From CAZGAQ01 sp964523405 (GTDB lineage: Bacteria > Planctomycetota > Phycisphaerae > UBA1845 > Fen-1342), in NCBI GenBank assembly GCA_964523405.1, contig CAZGAQ010000003.1, positions 260,490 through 324,489 on the forward strand: 64,000 bases of DNA, given 5' to 3'. Numbering within the stretch: the stretch's first letter is position 1; each line of letters opens with the position of its first letter. Both the position numbers and the translations under genes were made by a program. This document shows positions 34,849 to 44,709 of the stretch, piece by piece. Under the pieces are notes generated by a model. That model searched no databases. It was not told the DNA's origin and saw nothing but the letters and a program-made list of their open reading frames with translations.

Positions 34849-36366
34849 ATGCAGCGCTGGAGCCGCCGGGGCGTGTGCAGCGTGGCGTTGGGCCTCAGCC
34901 TCGTCGCCGGTTGTCCGCCGCAGTCGGCTGACTCCGCGCGCACCGCCCCCGTCATCCTCAATGCCACCGAGTTGCTCGAACCGCCGGCCGTGGGCGGCGA
35001 GAACCACGTGTTCCGCCCCGCGCACCGCGTGCCGCTGGTTGCTGCCAGTCCGCTGTCCGGGCAGGCGGCCGGTTTCTACGTGTCCCTGGCAGCCGCGGAC
35101 GCAGACTCCCTGGCCCTGCGGCTGATCGATCGCGACACCAAGACAGTCACCCTGCTGCAGCGTGTCACGGCACCCGCGAGCGCGGAGGAACAGGCGGCGG
35201 CGACGCCTCCCGCACCATTCAGCGCCACGGTGAGCGCGCTCCTGGCCAAGCCGCAACCCGTGTTCTGGGTGGACAGCACCGGCCCCGGGCGGCTCGACGT
35301 GCGCGTGGCGGTCCTGATACCCGAAGCGTTGTTGACAGCCTCCACGCGACTGGAGATGTACACACGCACGACGAGTGCCGGTGCCCCGCTCGCCGCGGCC
35401 CAGCTCGAACTCGTGCGCGACTTCTTCTACCTGACCGTGCTCGGCGACTCGGTCACGTGGGGCAACGGCCTGCAGGAAAAGGACAAGATGACCACGCACA
35501 TGATCGCCGACATCGAGCAGGCGACCGGGCGACGCGTCATCAACCAGCGCTACGCCCAGACCGGCGCCAACATCGTCCCCGAGCCGGACGACGGCGTCTG
35601 CGCCGTGAGCTGCTTCGGCGAAGCGCCGGCCGTCAACATGTCCATCACGACCCAGGTCGGGCAGATCCGCCGCCCCGAGCTGCTCGAGCTGGTCTTCCTG
35701 AACGGCTGCATCAACGACGTCGGCCTGACGACCATTCTCAACCCCGACACCACCGACGAGCAGCTCACCGGCCTCACGCAGCACTTCTGTGGCACCGAGA
35801 TGGCCACCCTGCTGCGGAAGATCCGTGACCTGGCTCCGCAGGCCCGGATCGTCGTCGCCGGCTATTACCCCATCGTCGGGCCCGACAGCGACATCTTCGC
35901 CCTGCGCACGTGGGAGTCCACGCGCGGCGAGAACTCCACGATCGCGGATTCGCCGTTCCTGGCCCAGCTCGTCGCGCACTCCGATCTCTTCTACACGCTG
36001 GCAAACGCCAGCCTGCGCGGCGCCATCGCGCAGCTCAACGCGGAGGCCGGCGGCACGCTGGTGGCCTTCGCCGACCCGCAGTTCGGTTCGCAGAACGCCG
36101 TCTTCGCCCCCCAAAAGCTGCTGTGGAGCATGACCAGCGAAAACCGGCTGTCTGCCGACATCAACGTCAGCCTGGCCCTGTTCCCCGAAGACGACATGCT
36201 CACTGCGCGCGCCGAGGGCTGCGTCGGCATCGAGGACGTCTTCGATTTTGTCACCTGCATCTACGACTCGGTCGGGCACCCCAACCCCGCCGGCGCACGC
36301 GTCTTCGCCACGGCCATCGCTCAGGAACTGCGCAACCTCGGGATCCTGCCGACCAGCGCCCCCTGA
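34849..36366 (+). CDS. SGNH/GDSL-family lipoprotein hydrolase
   Basis: A 505-residue exported protein with lipobox VAGC (GLSLVAGC). The catalytic blocks of the SGNH fold follow an N-terminal beta domain: LGDSVTWGNG with Ser201, GxND as FLNGCINDVG, and the C-terminal YDSVGHPNPAGARVFA with the Asp-His pair. Substrate is unknown; esterases, acetyl-xylan esterases and phospholipases share the fold. ATG 34849 has CGGAGG at eight bases; an in-frame extension to 34453 overlaps the previous gene and is rejected. Confidence 0.87.
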   Translation: MQRWSRRGVCSVALGLSLVAGCPPQSADSARTAPVILNATELLEPPAVGGENHVFRPAHRVPLVAASPLSGQAAGFYVSLAAADADSLALRLIDRDTKTVTLLQRVTAPASAEEQAAATPPAPFSATVSALLAKPQPVFWVDSTGPGRLDVRVAVLIPEALLTASTRLEMYTRTTSAGAPLAAAQLELVRDFFYLTVLGDSVTWGNGLQEKDKMTTHMIADIEQATGRRVINQRYAQTGANIVPEPDDGVCAVSCFGEAPAVNMSITTQVGQIRRPELLELVFLNGCINDVGLTTILNPDTTDEQLTGLTQHFCGTEMATLLRKIRDLAPQARIVVAGYYPIVGPDSDIFALRTWESTRGENSTIADSPFLAQLVAHSDLFYTLANASLRGAIAQLNAEAGGTLVAFADPQFGSQNAVFAPQKLLWSMTSENRLSADINVSLALFPEDDMLTARAEGCVGIEDVFDFVTCIYDSVGHPNPAGARVFATAIAQELRNLGILPTSAP

Positions 36367-36405
36367 CGCAGGACCGTTCACCCCCGCCGCCTCCCGTCCG
36401 CCGCC

Positions 36406-37905
36406 TCAAGTGCGCCAGTACACCCGCGCCCGCGTGAACCCGCTGACGATCCCCGCCAGCAGCAGCGTCTTGAGCCCGCCGTACAGCGCCCGCGGCCACG
36501 GCGCCGCGAACAACTTGGGCACCGCCGCCTCAATCCCCGTCAGCCCGACCAGCGGCGCCAACAGGCTCCGTACCCCGGCGTAGGCGATCATCGGGTTCTG
36601 CCCGCTGTGAATCAGCAGCCCCAGCACGCGACGCAGCCGGAACACATCCAATAGCACACTGAACAGCACCAGCGCAAACGAAGCCAGCCCGCTGGTCACA
36701 AAGTAGTAGCTCACCGTGGCGTGATCCTTCTTGATCCCGCCCTCGTACGGCTCGAACAGCAGGCCGACCAGCAACCACAGCACGCCCCAGCCGAACAGCC
36801 GCCGCACCAGCCGCTCGAACGTGCTGCCCGGCGCATGAAATAGCAGCGCGCCCGCCGCGCACGCCCCGGCCGCCGCCACCGTCGTCCCCGGCTGCCAGCG
36901 CGCCTGCAACCCGCACAGCAGCAGCACGTTCAGCCCGAGCAGCAGCGCCGCAATCCCCGCATAGCGCTCCGGCAACCACGTCGGCCGCTCGTCCGCGCCC
37001 CGCCGGCTCAGCCACTCCAGCAGCAAATCCCCCGCCATCGTCCCCGGCAGCACGATCAACAGGTACTGCTGATAGTAAACGCGCAGGTAAGCGTTCAGAT
37101 ACGGCCCCACCGGCCCCGGCACCCCCTCCCAACTCCACGCGGTCCGCAACCAGTCCGCTGATTCGTGCGACAGCCGCAGGGCCAGCAGCCCCAGCATGAA
37201 CGCCAGCCGCAGCGCCCCGTTCCCACGCGACGCCAGCCACAGCAGCGTGCCCGAGAGTGCCACGTTGGCCAGCACCACGATGATGATGTCGTTGCGCAGC
37301 GGATCGAACCCCTGGCCATCGCGAAACGGGTGCGTCAGCAGCAGCGCCGTCGCCCCGCCCCAGCCCACCGCCCGCACGACCACCTGCGCAGACATCGGCC
37401 ACGCGCGCGGCAAACGCGCCAGCGCCGGAAACAGCAGCCCAAAACCCAACAGCGCCGTGAGCCACGTCTTGGCGTCCGGCGTCCGGGCGAGCACCCCCGG
37501 CGCGATGTGCTGCACATAGATCGCAAACGCGATCAGCAGCCCGTAACGCTTCACCGCGTGCCAGGCCAGTCGCCAACTCGGTTCCCCCGCTTCGATCCGC
37601 CGCGCCAGCGCCAAGGGTATCGCCGCCCCCAGTGAGAATAGGAAGAACGGGAAGACCAGGTCGACCCACGTCAGCCCCGGCAGGTCCGGGTTGAACTGGT
37701 GCAGCGGTGGCGGCACCTGGGCGTGGTACATCCACCCCGGCAGATACGTCCCATCCGTCGCTTTCCCGAACGGCAGCAACCCCGACAGCGCCATCGCCAG
37801 AATCGCCAGCTCCCGCAGGGCGTCCAGCGCGTCCGCGCGCCCAGCCCCCTCCCTCCTGGTCACCACCGGCAGCGCCGGCTTCTCACCGACGGTCAACTGC
37901 GTCAT
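36406..37905 (-). CDS. DUF5009-like / NagX-type membrane acyltransferase homologue
   Basis: A 499-residue polytopic membrane protein with about 12 helices. The opening RADALDALRELAILAMALSG and GLTWVDLVFPFFLFSLGAAIPLAL correspond to the heparan-alpha-glucosaminide N-acetyltransferase/DUF5009 superfamily; the GQNPMIAY segment near 445 is also typical. Proposed roles include sugar acetylation or transport across the membrane. No good SD precedes ATG 37905. Convergent with the SGNH lipoprotein gene. Confidence 0.8.
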   Translation of the reverse strand: MTQLTVGEKPALPVVTRREGAGRADALDALRELAILAMALSGLLPFGKATDGTYLPGWMYHAQVPPPLHQFNPDLPGLTWVDLVFPFFLFSLGAAIPLALARRIEAGEPSWRLAWHAVKRYGLLIAFAIYVQHIAPGVLARTPDAKTWLTALLGFGLLFPALARLPRAWPMSAQVVVRAVGWGGATALLLTHPFRDGQGFDPLRNDIIIVVLANVALSGTLLWLASRGNGALRLAFMLGLLALRLSHESADWLRTAWSWEGVPGPVGPYLNAYLRVYYQQYLLIVLPGTMAGDLLLEWLSRRGADERPTWLPERYAGIAALLLGLNVLLLCGLQARWQPGTTVAAAGACAAGALLFHAPGSTFERLVRRLFGWGVLWLLVGLLFEPYEGGIKKDHATVSYYFVTSGLASFALVLFSVLLDVFRLRRVLGLLIHSGQNPMIAYAGVRSLLAPLVGLTGIEAAVPKLFAAPWPRALYGGLKTLLLAGIVSGFTRARVYWRT

Positions 37906-38067
37906 GAACTTCGCACGCCCTCAGCCGCCGGCGCCCCGCGCCATGAGTCGGTTCGCCGCGCGACGGCACTATACCGCCGGGCGCACCGCCAGACCACGCG
38001 GCGCTTTCAGCCGCACCAGCGCACCATGAATGCGGTAACCCCGGCGCCCCCGCCCGCCCTCGTGCCG

Positions 38068-39219
38068 CTACTCCGCGACACGCCGCGCGGCCACGCACGT
38101 GCGCTGCAGCGCCTCGAGCTTGTGCGCCAGCTGCGGCCAAGGCATCCCGCTCGCCAGGAGCGCCTCCAGCTCGCGCAGGCTGCGGCAGATTTGCGGGTAG
38201 CCGTAGCCTTCGGCCGAGCTGCTCCACTCGTTGCACTGCTGGGCGAGCGCGTCCCGCTCCGCCACGCCCAGCTGCACCTGCAGGTGCTGAAGCTGCTCTT
38301 CCAGGTGCTGCAGGAACTTGACAATCAGGGGGCGCATCTTCACGTTGGCCCAGTGCGCGCTGAGTAGAGTGGGAGCGTCGGCGGCGAGCAAGCTCGCCTT
38401 GGGCAGGACCCCCTCGAACACGTCCGCCAGGCGGGCGGCCGTAATCGGCGTACTGAGCACACCGTTGCAGCCCTGGGCGACCGCTTCGGCCTCGGTCCCC
38501 CCCTGCCCGGGCAGCGAGAGTCCGATGACAAAGCCGCCGTAACCCTGCTCGCGGATGGCCTTGGCCATCTGCAGGCCGCGCCCACTGTGCAGCTTGAGCA
38601 GCACGGCGTCGAAATGCTGCGCGGCCAGGAGCCGCAGCGCCGCGCTATCCGCGCGCACACCCTGGGCCGCCAGGCCCAGCTCGCCGGTCAGGAACTGCGT
38701 CAATTCGCGATCCACATCCGCGTCGTCGATGCAGAGTACCGCACCCGCGAAACGGGGCAGTTCGTCCGCCGACGGTTCCTCGCCGGCCGGCGCCACGTAG
38801 TCCGGGATGTAATCCCGCAGATCGACGGACCGCTCGAACGCCACGCCAATCTCGTGCGTCTTGTCCCCCAGGTACCGGCAGCGCACCACCCGGCCGCCGA
38901 ACACGGTCGGCCGTTGCGTGAGCGTCATGAGCGCCACATCGCAGCGCGTGTCCGTCTGCACGAAGAACCCGTGTAGGAAGGCGATGCCCCCGGCACTGAT
39001 GTTGTGCGAACGCACGATGTACGGTGTGCTCGTCCCCACGCTGCGGTGGATGCGCACCTTCACGTCCCGGCGCCAGTAGCGGAAACGGGCGTGCCGCCGC
39101 TTGGTCGGCCCCTCGTGCTCTTCCACCGCAATCCCGAGCTGGTTCAACGTCGCGCAGTATTCGTAGGTCGAAAGCTGCAACGTGTCCAAAGCCGGGCTGT
39201 CCCACCAGGCGCGCAGCAT
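38068..39219 (-). CDS. PilZ protein with degenerate receiver and HPt-like domains
   Basis: A 383-residue protein. The PilZ domain (~40-145) keeps RRHARFRYWRRD and HNISAGGIAF, so c-di-GMP binding is likely. Residues ~155-280 have receiver folding (AVLCIDDADVDRELTQFL, LSTPITAARLADVFEGVL), but the phospho-acceptor position reads LLKLHSG, without Asp. The last ~100 residues look like a histidine phosphotransfer bundle in which the active His is missing (CNEWSSSAEGYGYPQI). The result seems a c-di-GMP-controlled scaffold without phosphotransfer. Start ATG 39219 is weakly supported. Confidence 0.75.
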   Translation of the reverse strand: MLRAWWDSPALDTLQLSTYEYCATLNQLGIAVEEHEGPTKRRHARFRYWRRDVKVRIHRSVGTSTPYIVRSHNISAGGIAFLHGFFVQTDTRCDVALMTLTQRPTVFGGRVVRCRYLGDKTHEIGVAFERSVDLRDYIPDYVAPAGEEPSADELPRFAGAVLCIDDADVDRELTQFLTGELGLAAQGVRADSAALRLLAAQHFDAVLLKLHSGRGLQMAKAIREQGYGGFVIGLSLPGQGGTEAEAVAQGCNGVLSTPITAARLADVFEGVLPKASLLAADAPTLLSAHWANVKMRPLIVKFLQHLEEQLQHLQVQLGVAERDALAQQCNEWSSSAEGYGYPQICRSLRELEALLASGMPWPQLAHKLEALQRTCVAARRVAE

Positions 39220-39548
39220 GCGTCGGCGTCCTCGTCACAAGTCCAGGCGCAAGGGCGGCGCGGACGAGCTCCGCGTCGACCCGGCGCTTCACCCTATTGG
39301 CATCGACCCCCCCGTCGCATCGCTTCATTGCCCGGCGCGCACCCCACCTCCCTATTCCGCGACCGTCCCATCGCTGCCCCAACCCGCGTCTTTCAGGACC
39401 CTCGCCACCGCCCTCTCGCCGTGCGTCCGAGAACCCACTCTGCCCGTCCGCAACTCGCGATTCGCCATTCGCCATTCGCGATGCCCCCTTTGCATCTCGC
39501 CCGCCGGGCCGCTACAAAATGCCCCGGCCTTCACACAGGAGTACGCCG
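39220..39548. other. Intergenic region with ATTCGCC tandem repeat
   Basis: 329 bases without a gene between divergent genes. At 39459-39482 there is a short tandem repeat (CGATTCGCC, ATTCGCC, ATTCGCGAT) of a type that is scattered in many bacterial genomes. It must hold promoters for pgi and the PilZ gene; none is clear. Confidence 0.5.
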
Positions 39549-40961
39549 ATGCCCGCTGCCGCCCTGCAACTGGACTACGCCCACACGCTCGAAGCCGCCC
39601 TCGGTCCCGCCCACGGCCTGTCGCCAGCCGAACTCAAACGCAACGAGGACGAGGTCAAGGACATCGTCCAGCGCATCGAAGCCGAGCGCGCTGACGGCCA
39701 GCACCGCTACCGTGACCTGCCCCGCGATGCCGCCATGCTGAAGCAGGTGCAGGCAGCGGTGAAGCGCTACCGCGGCAAGTTCGACAACCTCGTCGTGCTC
39801 GGCATCGGCGGGTCCGCCCTGGGCAACATCGCCCTGCAAACCGCCCTCAACCCGGCCTACTACAACCTGCTCGAGGGCAAGGCCCGCCGCGGTCCGCGTC
39901 TGTTCGTGCTCGACAACGTCGACCCGACGCAGATCGGCAACCTGCTCGAATACCTCGGTCCCAGCCTGAAGAAGACGCTCTTCAACGTCATCAGCAAGTC
40001 GGGCGAGACGGCGGAGACCGCGTCGCAATTCCTCATCGCCCGCGACCTCGTCGCCCGCAAGCTCGGCACCAAGGGGCTGAAGTCGAATATCCTCGTCACG
40101 ACCGACCCCAAGGGCGGCACGATGCGCGGCATCGTCGACCAGGAAGGCTACGACGCCCTGCCCGTTCCGCCCGGCGTCGGCGGACGCTTCAGTGTGCTTT
40201 CGGCCGTCGGCCTCTTCAGCGCCGGCATGTGCGGCATCAAAATCGACAAGCTCCTCGCCGGAGCGGCCGCGATGGGCACCCGCGTCGGCGCGGCCAACCT
40301 CAAGAAGAACCCGGCCGCGGCGCTGGCACTGGTGCTGCACAGCTTCTATCTGCGCGGCAAGCGGCTGCACGTGATGATGCCATACAGCTACCAGCTCAAG
40401 GACCTGGCCGACTGGTACCGCCAGCTTTGGGCCGAGAGCCTGGGCAAGGCGAACGACCGCGCGGGGCAACTGGTCAACCTCGGCCCCACGCCGATCAAGG
40501 CGCTCGGCGCCACCGACCAGCACTCGCAGGTGCAGCTCTATCGCGAAGGCCCCAACGACAAGGTCTTCATCTTTCTGGAGGTGGCGAAGTTCGCCCAGGA
40601 CGTGAAGATTCCGCGCGTCGCCGGCGTGCCCGCGGACATGAGCTACCTGCAGGGCCGCTCGCTCGCCGCGCTGCTCAACGCCGAGAAGCAGGCCACCGAG
40701 TACGCCCTGGTCGCCAGCCAGCGCCCGTGCCTGACGATTCGCTTCCCCGTGGTCAACGAGGAGACGGTCGGCCAGTTCATCATGCTCTGGGAGGCGGCCA
40801 CGTCGATCGCCGGCTACCTGCTCAACATCAATCCCTACGACCAGCCGGCCGTGCAGATGGGGAAGGACTTCACCTTCGCGCTGATGGGCAAGAAGGGCTA
40901 CGAGAAGCAGGCGAAGGAGTACCAGAAGTACGCCAAACGCGGCGGGAAGAGCGTGGTGTAG
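39549..40961 (+). CDS. pgi: Glucose-6-phosphate isomerase
   Basis: A 470-residue glycolytic isomerase. Sugar-phosphate binding segments: LGIGGSALGNIALQ, VISKSGETAETASQF, QHSQVQLYREG (active His) and the C-terminal Lys-rich end after LLNINPYDQPAVQMGK. Its length and wording fit the shorter bacterial branch. ATG 39549 has AGGAG; the frame is open far upstream but lacks conserved sequence. The next gene makes GDP-mannose from a hexose phosphate, so the pair may feed exopolysaccharide precursors. Confidence 0.96.
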   Translation: MPAAALQLDYAHTLEAALGPAHGLSPAELKRNEDEVKDIVQRIEAERADGQHRYRDLPRDAAMLKQVQAAVKRYRGKFDNLVVLGIGGSALGNIALQTALNPAYYNLLEGKARRGPRLFVLDNVDPTQIGNLLEYLGPSLKKTLFNVISKSGETAETASQFLIARDLVARKLGTKGLKSNILVTTDPKGGTMRGIVDQEGYDALPVPPGVGGRFSVLSAVGLFSAGMCGIKIDKLLAGAAAMGTRVGAANLKKNPAAALALVLHSFYLRGKRLHVMMPYSYQLKDLADWYRQLWAESLGKANDRAGQLVNLGPTPIKALGATDQHSQVQLYREGPNDKVFIFLEVAKFAQDVKIPRVAGVPADMSYLQGRSLAALLNAEKQATEYALVASQRPCLTIRFPVVNEETVGQFIMLWEAATSIAGYLLNINPYDQPAVQMGKDFTFALMGKKGYEKQAKEYQKYAKRGGKSVV

Positions 40962-41051
40962 CGGCTGCCGGCGCGTAGCTTGCACGGCGAGCGCCTCGCG
41001 CATCTGGCGCCGACCCGACACCGCACTGTCACGCCCCCTGGAGACACATTG

Positions 41052-42164
41052 ATGCGACACGCCGTCATCATGGCCGGTGGTGCGGGGACGCGGCTGTGGC
41101 CGCTGTCCCGCAAGCTGCGGCCCAAACAACTGCTCAAGCTCTTCGACGGGCGCTCGCTGCTGCAGATCGCCCGCGACCGGCTGGCTGGCGTGTTCGCCCC
41201 GGAGAACATCTGGGTCATCACGTCGGCTCACTACCTTGACCAGGTCGCGGCGGAACTGCCCGACGTGCCCCGCGCGAACCTCATCGGCGAGCCGATGGGC
41301 CGGGACACCGCCAATGCCGTCGGCCTGGCCGCCAGCCTCCTCGCGCGGCGCGACCCCGACGCGACGATGGCCGTGTTCACTGCGGACCACATCATCACGC
41401 CTCCGGAGCGTTTCGCGCGCGCGATCCAGACCGGTCTGGAGGCCGCCGAGCAGAACCCGGACGCGCTCGTCACCTTCGGCATCACGCCGCGCAGCCCGCA
41501 CACCGGCTACGGTTACGTCCGGCGCGGGGAACGACTCGCGCTACACCGGCAAGATGCCGGTGCCATATCGGATCAAGGGACGCCGCCGGTCTTCTGTGTC
41601 GCCGAGTTCAAGGAGAAACCCAGCCGCGACGTGGCCGAGGGCTATCTGCGCACCGGCGAGTACTACTGGAACAGCGGCATGTTCGCTTGGCGCGTGGCGG
41701 CCATCCTGGCCGAACTCCAGCGCAACCTGCCGGAGAACGCGCGCGGACTGGGCGACCTCGCAGCCGTCTGGGACCGGCTGACCGGCACGCCGCAGGGCGC
41801 CGCGCAGTTCGAGCGGCTGCCCAAGATCTCGATCGACTTCGGCGTGATGGAAAAAGCCGCCCGCGTGCTGCTCGTCGAGATGGACTGCGACTGGAAGGAC
41901 GTCGGCTCATGGCCGTCCCTCGCAGATACGCGGCCGGCCGATAAAGCGGGCAACGTCACCGTCGCGCCGCGGGCCCTGACCGTCGACGCGCAGGACAACA
42001 TCCTGGTGACCGAGTCGGGACATCTGCTCGTCGCGCTGGGCGTGAAAGACCTCGTCATCGTGCACAGCGACGACGCCACGCTCGTCTGTCACAAAGACCA
42101 GGTCGAGCGGCTCAAGGAACTCGTCAAGCTGCGCGAAGCGCAGTTCGGCGGGCAGTACGAGTAG
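41052..42164 (+). CDS. manC: Mannose-1-phosphate guanylyltransferase
   Basis: A 370-residue nucleotidyltransferase making GDP-mannose. N-terminal signature MAGGAGTRLWPLSRKLRPKQ, then FTADHIITPP, FGITPRSPHTGYGYV, VAEFKEKPS and YYWNSGMFAWR. It has the single-domain form without the isomerase half. A perfect palindrome (41544-41562) lies inside the frame and adds about ten unconserved residues (HRQDAGAISDQG) between GYGYVRRGE and VAEFKEKP without breaking it. ATG 41052 has GGAG at nine bases. The gene follows pgi by 90 bases. Confidence 0.93.
   Translation: MRHAVIMAGGAGTRLWPLSRKLRPKQLLKLFDGRSLLQIARDRLAGVFAPENIWVITSAHYLDQVAAELPDVPRANLIGEPMGRDTANAVGLAASLLARRDPDATMAVFTADHIITPPERFARAIQTGLEAAEQNPDALVTFGITPRSPHTGYGYVRRGERLALHRQDAGAISDQGTPPVFCVAEFKEKPSRDVAEGYLRTGEYYWNSGMFAWRVAAILAELQRNLPENARGLGDLAAVWDRLTGTPQGAAQFERLPKISIDFGVMEKAARVLLVEMDCDWKDVGSWPSLADTRPADKAGNVTVAPRALTVDAQDNILVTESGHLLVALGVKDLVIVHSDDATLVCHKDQVERLKELVKLREAQFGGQYE
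41544..41562. repeat. Palindrome inserted within the manC coding sequence
   Basis: CACCGGCA-AGA-TGCCGGTG, a perfect 8-bp stem with a 3-nt loop, followed by CCAT. It falls in a surface-loop position of the encoded enzyme where relatives are shorter. Confidence 0.75.
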
Positions 42165-42234
42165 CCCGCGGCGCGGTCCTGCCGTTACACGCAATCCTGC
42201 GGGATCGCACCGTAGTATCTGAACGCCCCGTACT

Positions 42235-42276
42235 GCAAGGCTCTGCCTTGCGGCCGCGACAAGGCGGAGCCTTGTC
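42235..42276. repeat. Two adjacent palindromes after manC
   Basis: GCAAGGC-TCT-GCCTTGC (42235-42251) and GACAAGGC-GGA-GCCTTGTC (42258-42276), both perfect and with 3-nt loops, are set inside flanking GTAC words. They lie in the convergent gap between manC and the glycosidase gene and could serve as bidirectional 3' end structures, though no U-run follows. Confidence 0.78.
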
Positions 42277-42297
42277 GTACGTCGTGAACCGTGCCCG

Positions 42298-44652
42298 CTA
42301 CTCCACCCGGCACGTGAACACGTGTCCGTTGTCCGCGTCGAACGCCAACGTACCTGCGCGTCCCTCTTCTGTGCTCGCAGCCACCGGCTGCCCGCCGGCG
42401 TCACATACGATCAAGCGTCCGTCCTGCGGCAACGCGTATTCCAGCGTCACCCGCAGCCGCCTCGCATCGTCCACGACGTAGGTCGTCGTCAGTGTCACGT
42501 CGCGGAAGTGCAGGTTGCGCGCCGTATACGTGCGCTGCGACACCAGCAGGCGTTGTGGTAGCGTCGGGGCCAGGTGGAATTCAATCCCGTTGGCGTCGGT
42601 ACGGACCGTCTCGCGCAATCCGACGATGCTTCGCAGGATATGCAGGGGCAGCGTCGCGCCCCAACCATAGCACTCGCCCCCCGGCTCCGTCTCCGCCTTG
42701 ATCGGCCAGTACTCGTTCGCTACACCCGGCAGGCGATAGGCGAACGGCTTATCCAGATCGTCGAAGCGCGGGGTGCGCACGTCCAGCCGCGGGTAGATGC
42801 GGTCGGCGATGTCGGCCGTCACCTCGGCCGCAATCTCGTGCACGCCCGCCGTCCAGGCCGCCTCGGCGTAAACGAGGAAGAACGACGGCCATTCGAGCCA
42901 CGGATAGGGGTTCTCGCGGAAATACTGGAAGCGCGGGCGCACGGCGGCGATCTGCTCCGGCGTCGCGATGCCGCACGTCAGCGGCGTCAGCATCATGATG
43001 TCGATGTAGTCCGGCGTGATGAACGGTTTGCTCGTGCGCGTGTCGAAGTCGCGGAACCAGCCGTCCACAAACATGTCCTGCGTGCTGCGAATGCGGGCCT
43101 CCGCCAGCTCCGCCCAGCGCTTCGCATCGGCCGGGTCGCCCGCCACGCGCGCGAAGAACTCCAGGTTTCGCAGGGCCTCGGCCATACTGGCTTCGACGTC
43201 CACGGTGCGCACCGCGTCCGCCACGCCGCCCTCGCCCTCGGGGAAGCGCTTGGAGCCGTCCTGCCCGGATTCCCAGTCGCAGTGGCAGTGCAGCCAGCCG
43301 TGCTCGTCCGCACGGTTCGCCAGCCACCATTCGACGTAGGTCTTCAGGTGCGGATACAGGGTGCTGAGCCACTCCTCGTCGTGCGTGGCCGCGTAGATCG
43401 ACCGGATCACGTGCAACGGGAAGCACCAGCTCGGCGCCGTCCCGCACGCCTCGCCGTCGGCCGCGATCATGTTCATGCTGCCGTCCTCACGACAGCACGG
43501 CACGTTCGGCATCGGCGCGTCAACAAAAGCGCCCAGCAGCACTTCCTTCGCCAACTCGGGATCGGCATGGCTCAGGGCGAACATGTCTACGCTCGCCTCG
43601 CCGAGCACGAAGCGCGGCGAATGCACCTGCATGCCGTCCCACGGGTGGCGAAAGATACCCACCGGCGGACGCACGTTCATGCGCAGCGTTTCCCAGTCGT
43701 ATACCCAGCCGCGCTTCCACGTCACCGGCCAATCGCCCTCGAGTTGCGGGCAACGCGACCAGAAGGACTCGTCCGCATCGAGCTGCGCTTCGAGCCGGCT
43801 GCGGGCCGTCGTGCGCGCCGTCTCCAGCTCGGCCAGCGCCGCCGGCTCGTTCGGCCCGCGGCACAGACAGATCAAGGCGGATTGCCGCTCACCGGCCGGC
43901 ACCGTCAACCTGTACGTCATGATCGTGTGCAGCGGCCCCGGCCCGCGCACCGTGTAATCGTCGCGGGAACCCAGATTGTTCGCCCGCAGCCACGGCCCCA
44001 CTTCGTCGCGGACTGCCGTCGCCTTGTGCGCGACGCTGGGCACGTTCGCGCCGAGCGCGAAGTAATCGCCGTATGCCCAGATTGCGGTCAGCCCGGCATC
44101 GTGGGCGGCCTTGTAACGCATGCCGATGCCGTCACTGCCCCACCAGCGCGTCTCCCACAGTCCGTACACGTGCAAGGCGTGCACATAGACGTCTTTGGCG
44201 GCGGCGCCCTGGTTCTCCAGTTCGATCAGGCACGCGAGCGTGTTCTCGCGCGCCAGGAAGTAGCGCGCCGCGAAGGTCAGCCCGCGATGCTGCCAGTCGT
44301 AGCTGAGCAGGTGCTTGCTGTGGTACTTCGACACCAGCGGCACCCCGCCCGGGTCGAAGTCCTGCGCCCCCACCAGCCGCACGTCGTCGAAGGCGATCGT
44401 CAGCTTTAGGATGGAGAGGTAATTCACGTGTCCGCGGACGCCGGAGCCGTACGAGCCGCGAAACGGCCGCAGCCAGTACCCCATTCCCAGCGGCGGCACC
44501 GAGCGAATCACACCGCTGCGATGGGCGACCATCGAATGCTGCGGATTGTCGAGGTAACCGAAGGGCGTGTATTCGCCGGTCGGGAAACTCGGCGGTAGCA
44601 TCAGTTCCGCGCCGTTCCCCGCCTGACCGGCGAAATCCATCTTCGCGCTCAT
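42298..44652 (-). CDS. (alpha/alpha)6-barrel glycoside hydrolase (trehalase/GH63-like)
   Basis: A 784-residue cytoplasmic protein without signal peptide. An N-terminal beta-sandwich (to ~330) precedes a helical barrel with HGWLHCHCDWESGQDGSKRF, VDVEASMAEALRNLEFF and ECYGWGATLPLHI, segments that resemble the catalytic Asp/Glu loops of MGH1-like, GH37 and GH63 enzymes. The substrate is not clear; glucosidase or trehalase-like action is most likely. ATG 44652 follows AGGAAGG. It starts 57 bases after the deoxyhypusine-synthase-like gene, in the same direction. Confidence 0.75.
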   Translation of the reverse strand: MSAKMDFAGQAGNGAELMLPPSFPTGEYTPFGYLDNPQHSMVAHRSGVIRSVPPLGMGYWLRPFRGSYGSGVRGHVNYLSILKLTIAFDDVRLVGAQDFDPGGVPLVSKYHSKHLLSYDWQHRGLTFAARYFLARENTLACLIELENQGAAAKDVYVHALHVYGLWETRWWGSDGIGMRYKAAHDAGLTAIWAYGDYFALGANVPSVAHKATAVRDEVGPWLRANNLGSRDDYTVRGPGPLHTIMTYRLTVPAGERQSALICLCRGPNEPAALAELETARTTARSRLEAQLDADESFWSRCPQLEGDWPVTWKRGWVYDWETLRMNVRPPVGIFRHPWDGMQVHSPRFVLGEASVDMFALSHADPELAKEVLLGAFVDAPMPNVPCCREDGSMNMIAADGEACGTAPSWCFPLHVIRSIYAATHDEEWLSTLYPHLKTYVEWWLANRADEHGWLHCHCDWESGQDGSKRFPEGEGGVADAVRTVDVEASMAEALRNLEFFARVAGDPADAKRWAELAEARIRSTQDMFVDGWFRDFDTRTSKPFITPDYIDIMMLTPLTCGIATPEQIAAVRPRFQYFRENPYPWLEWPSFFLVYAEAAWTAGVHEIAAEVTADIADRIYPRLDVRTPRFDDLDKPFAYRLPGVANEYWPIKAETEPGGECYGWGATLPLHILRSIVGLRETVRTDANGIEFHLAPTLPQRLLVSQRTYTARNLHFRDVTLTTTYVVDDARRLRVTLEYALPQDGRLIVCDAGGQPVAASTEEGRAGTLAFDADNGHVFTCRVE

Positions 44653-44709
44653 CTACAGACCTTCCTGCGGCGCCCAGCGCCTGTCCGCGCCCCACCGATG
44701 TGAATGGGT

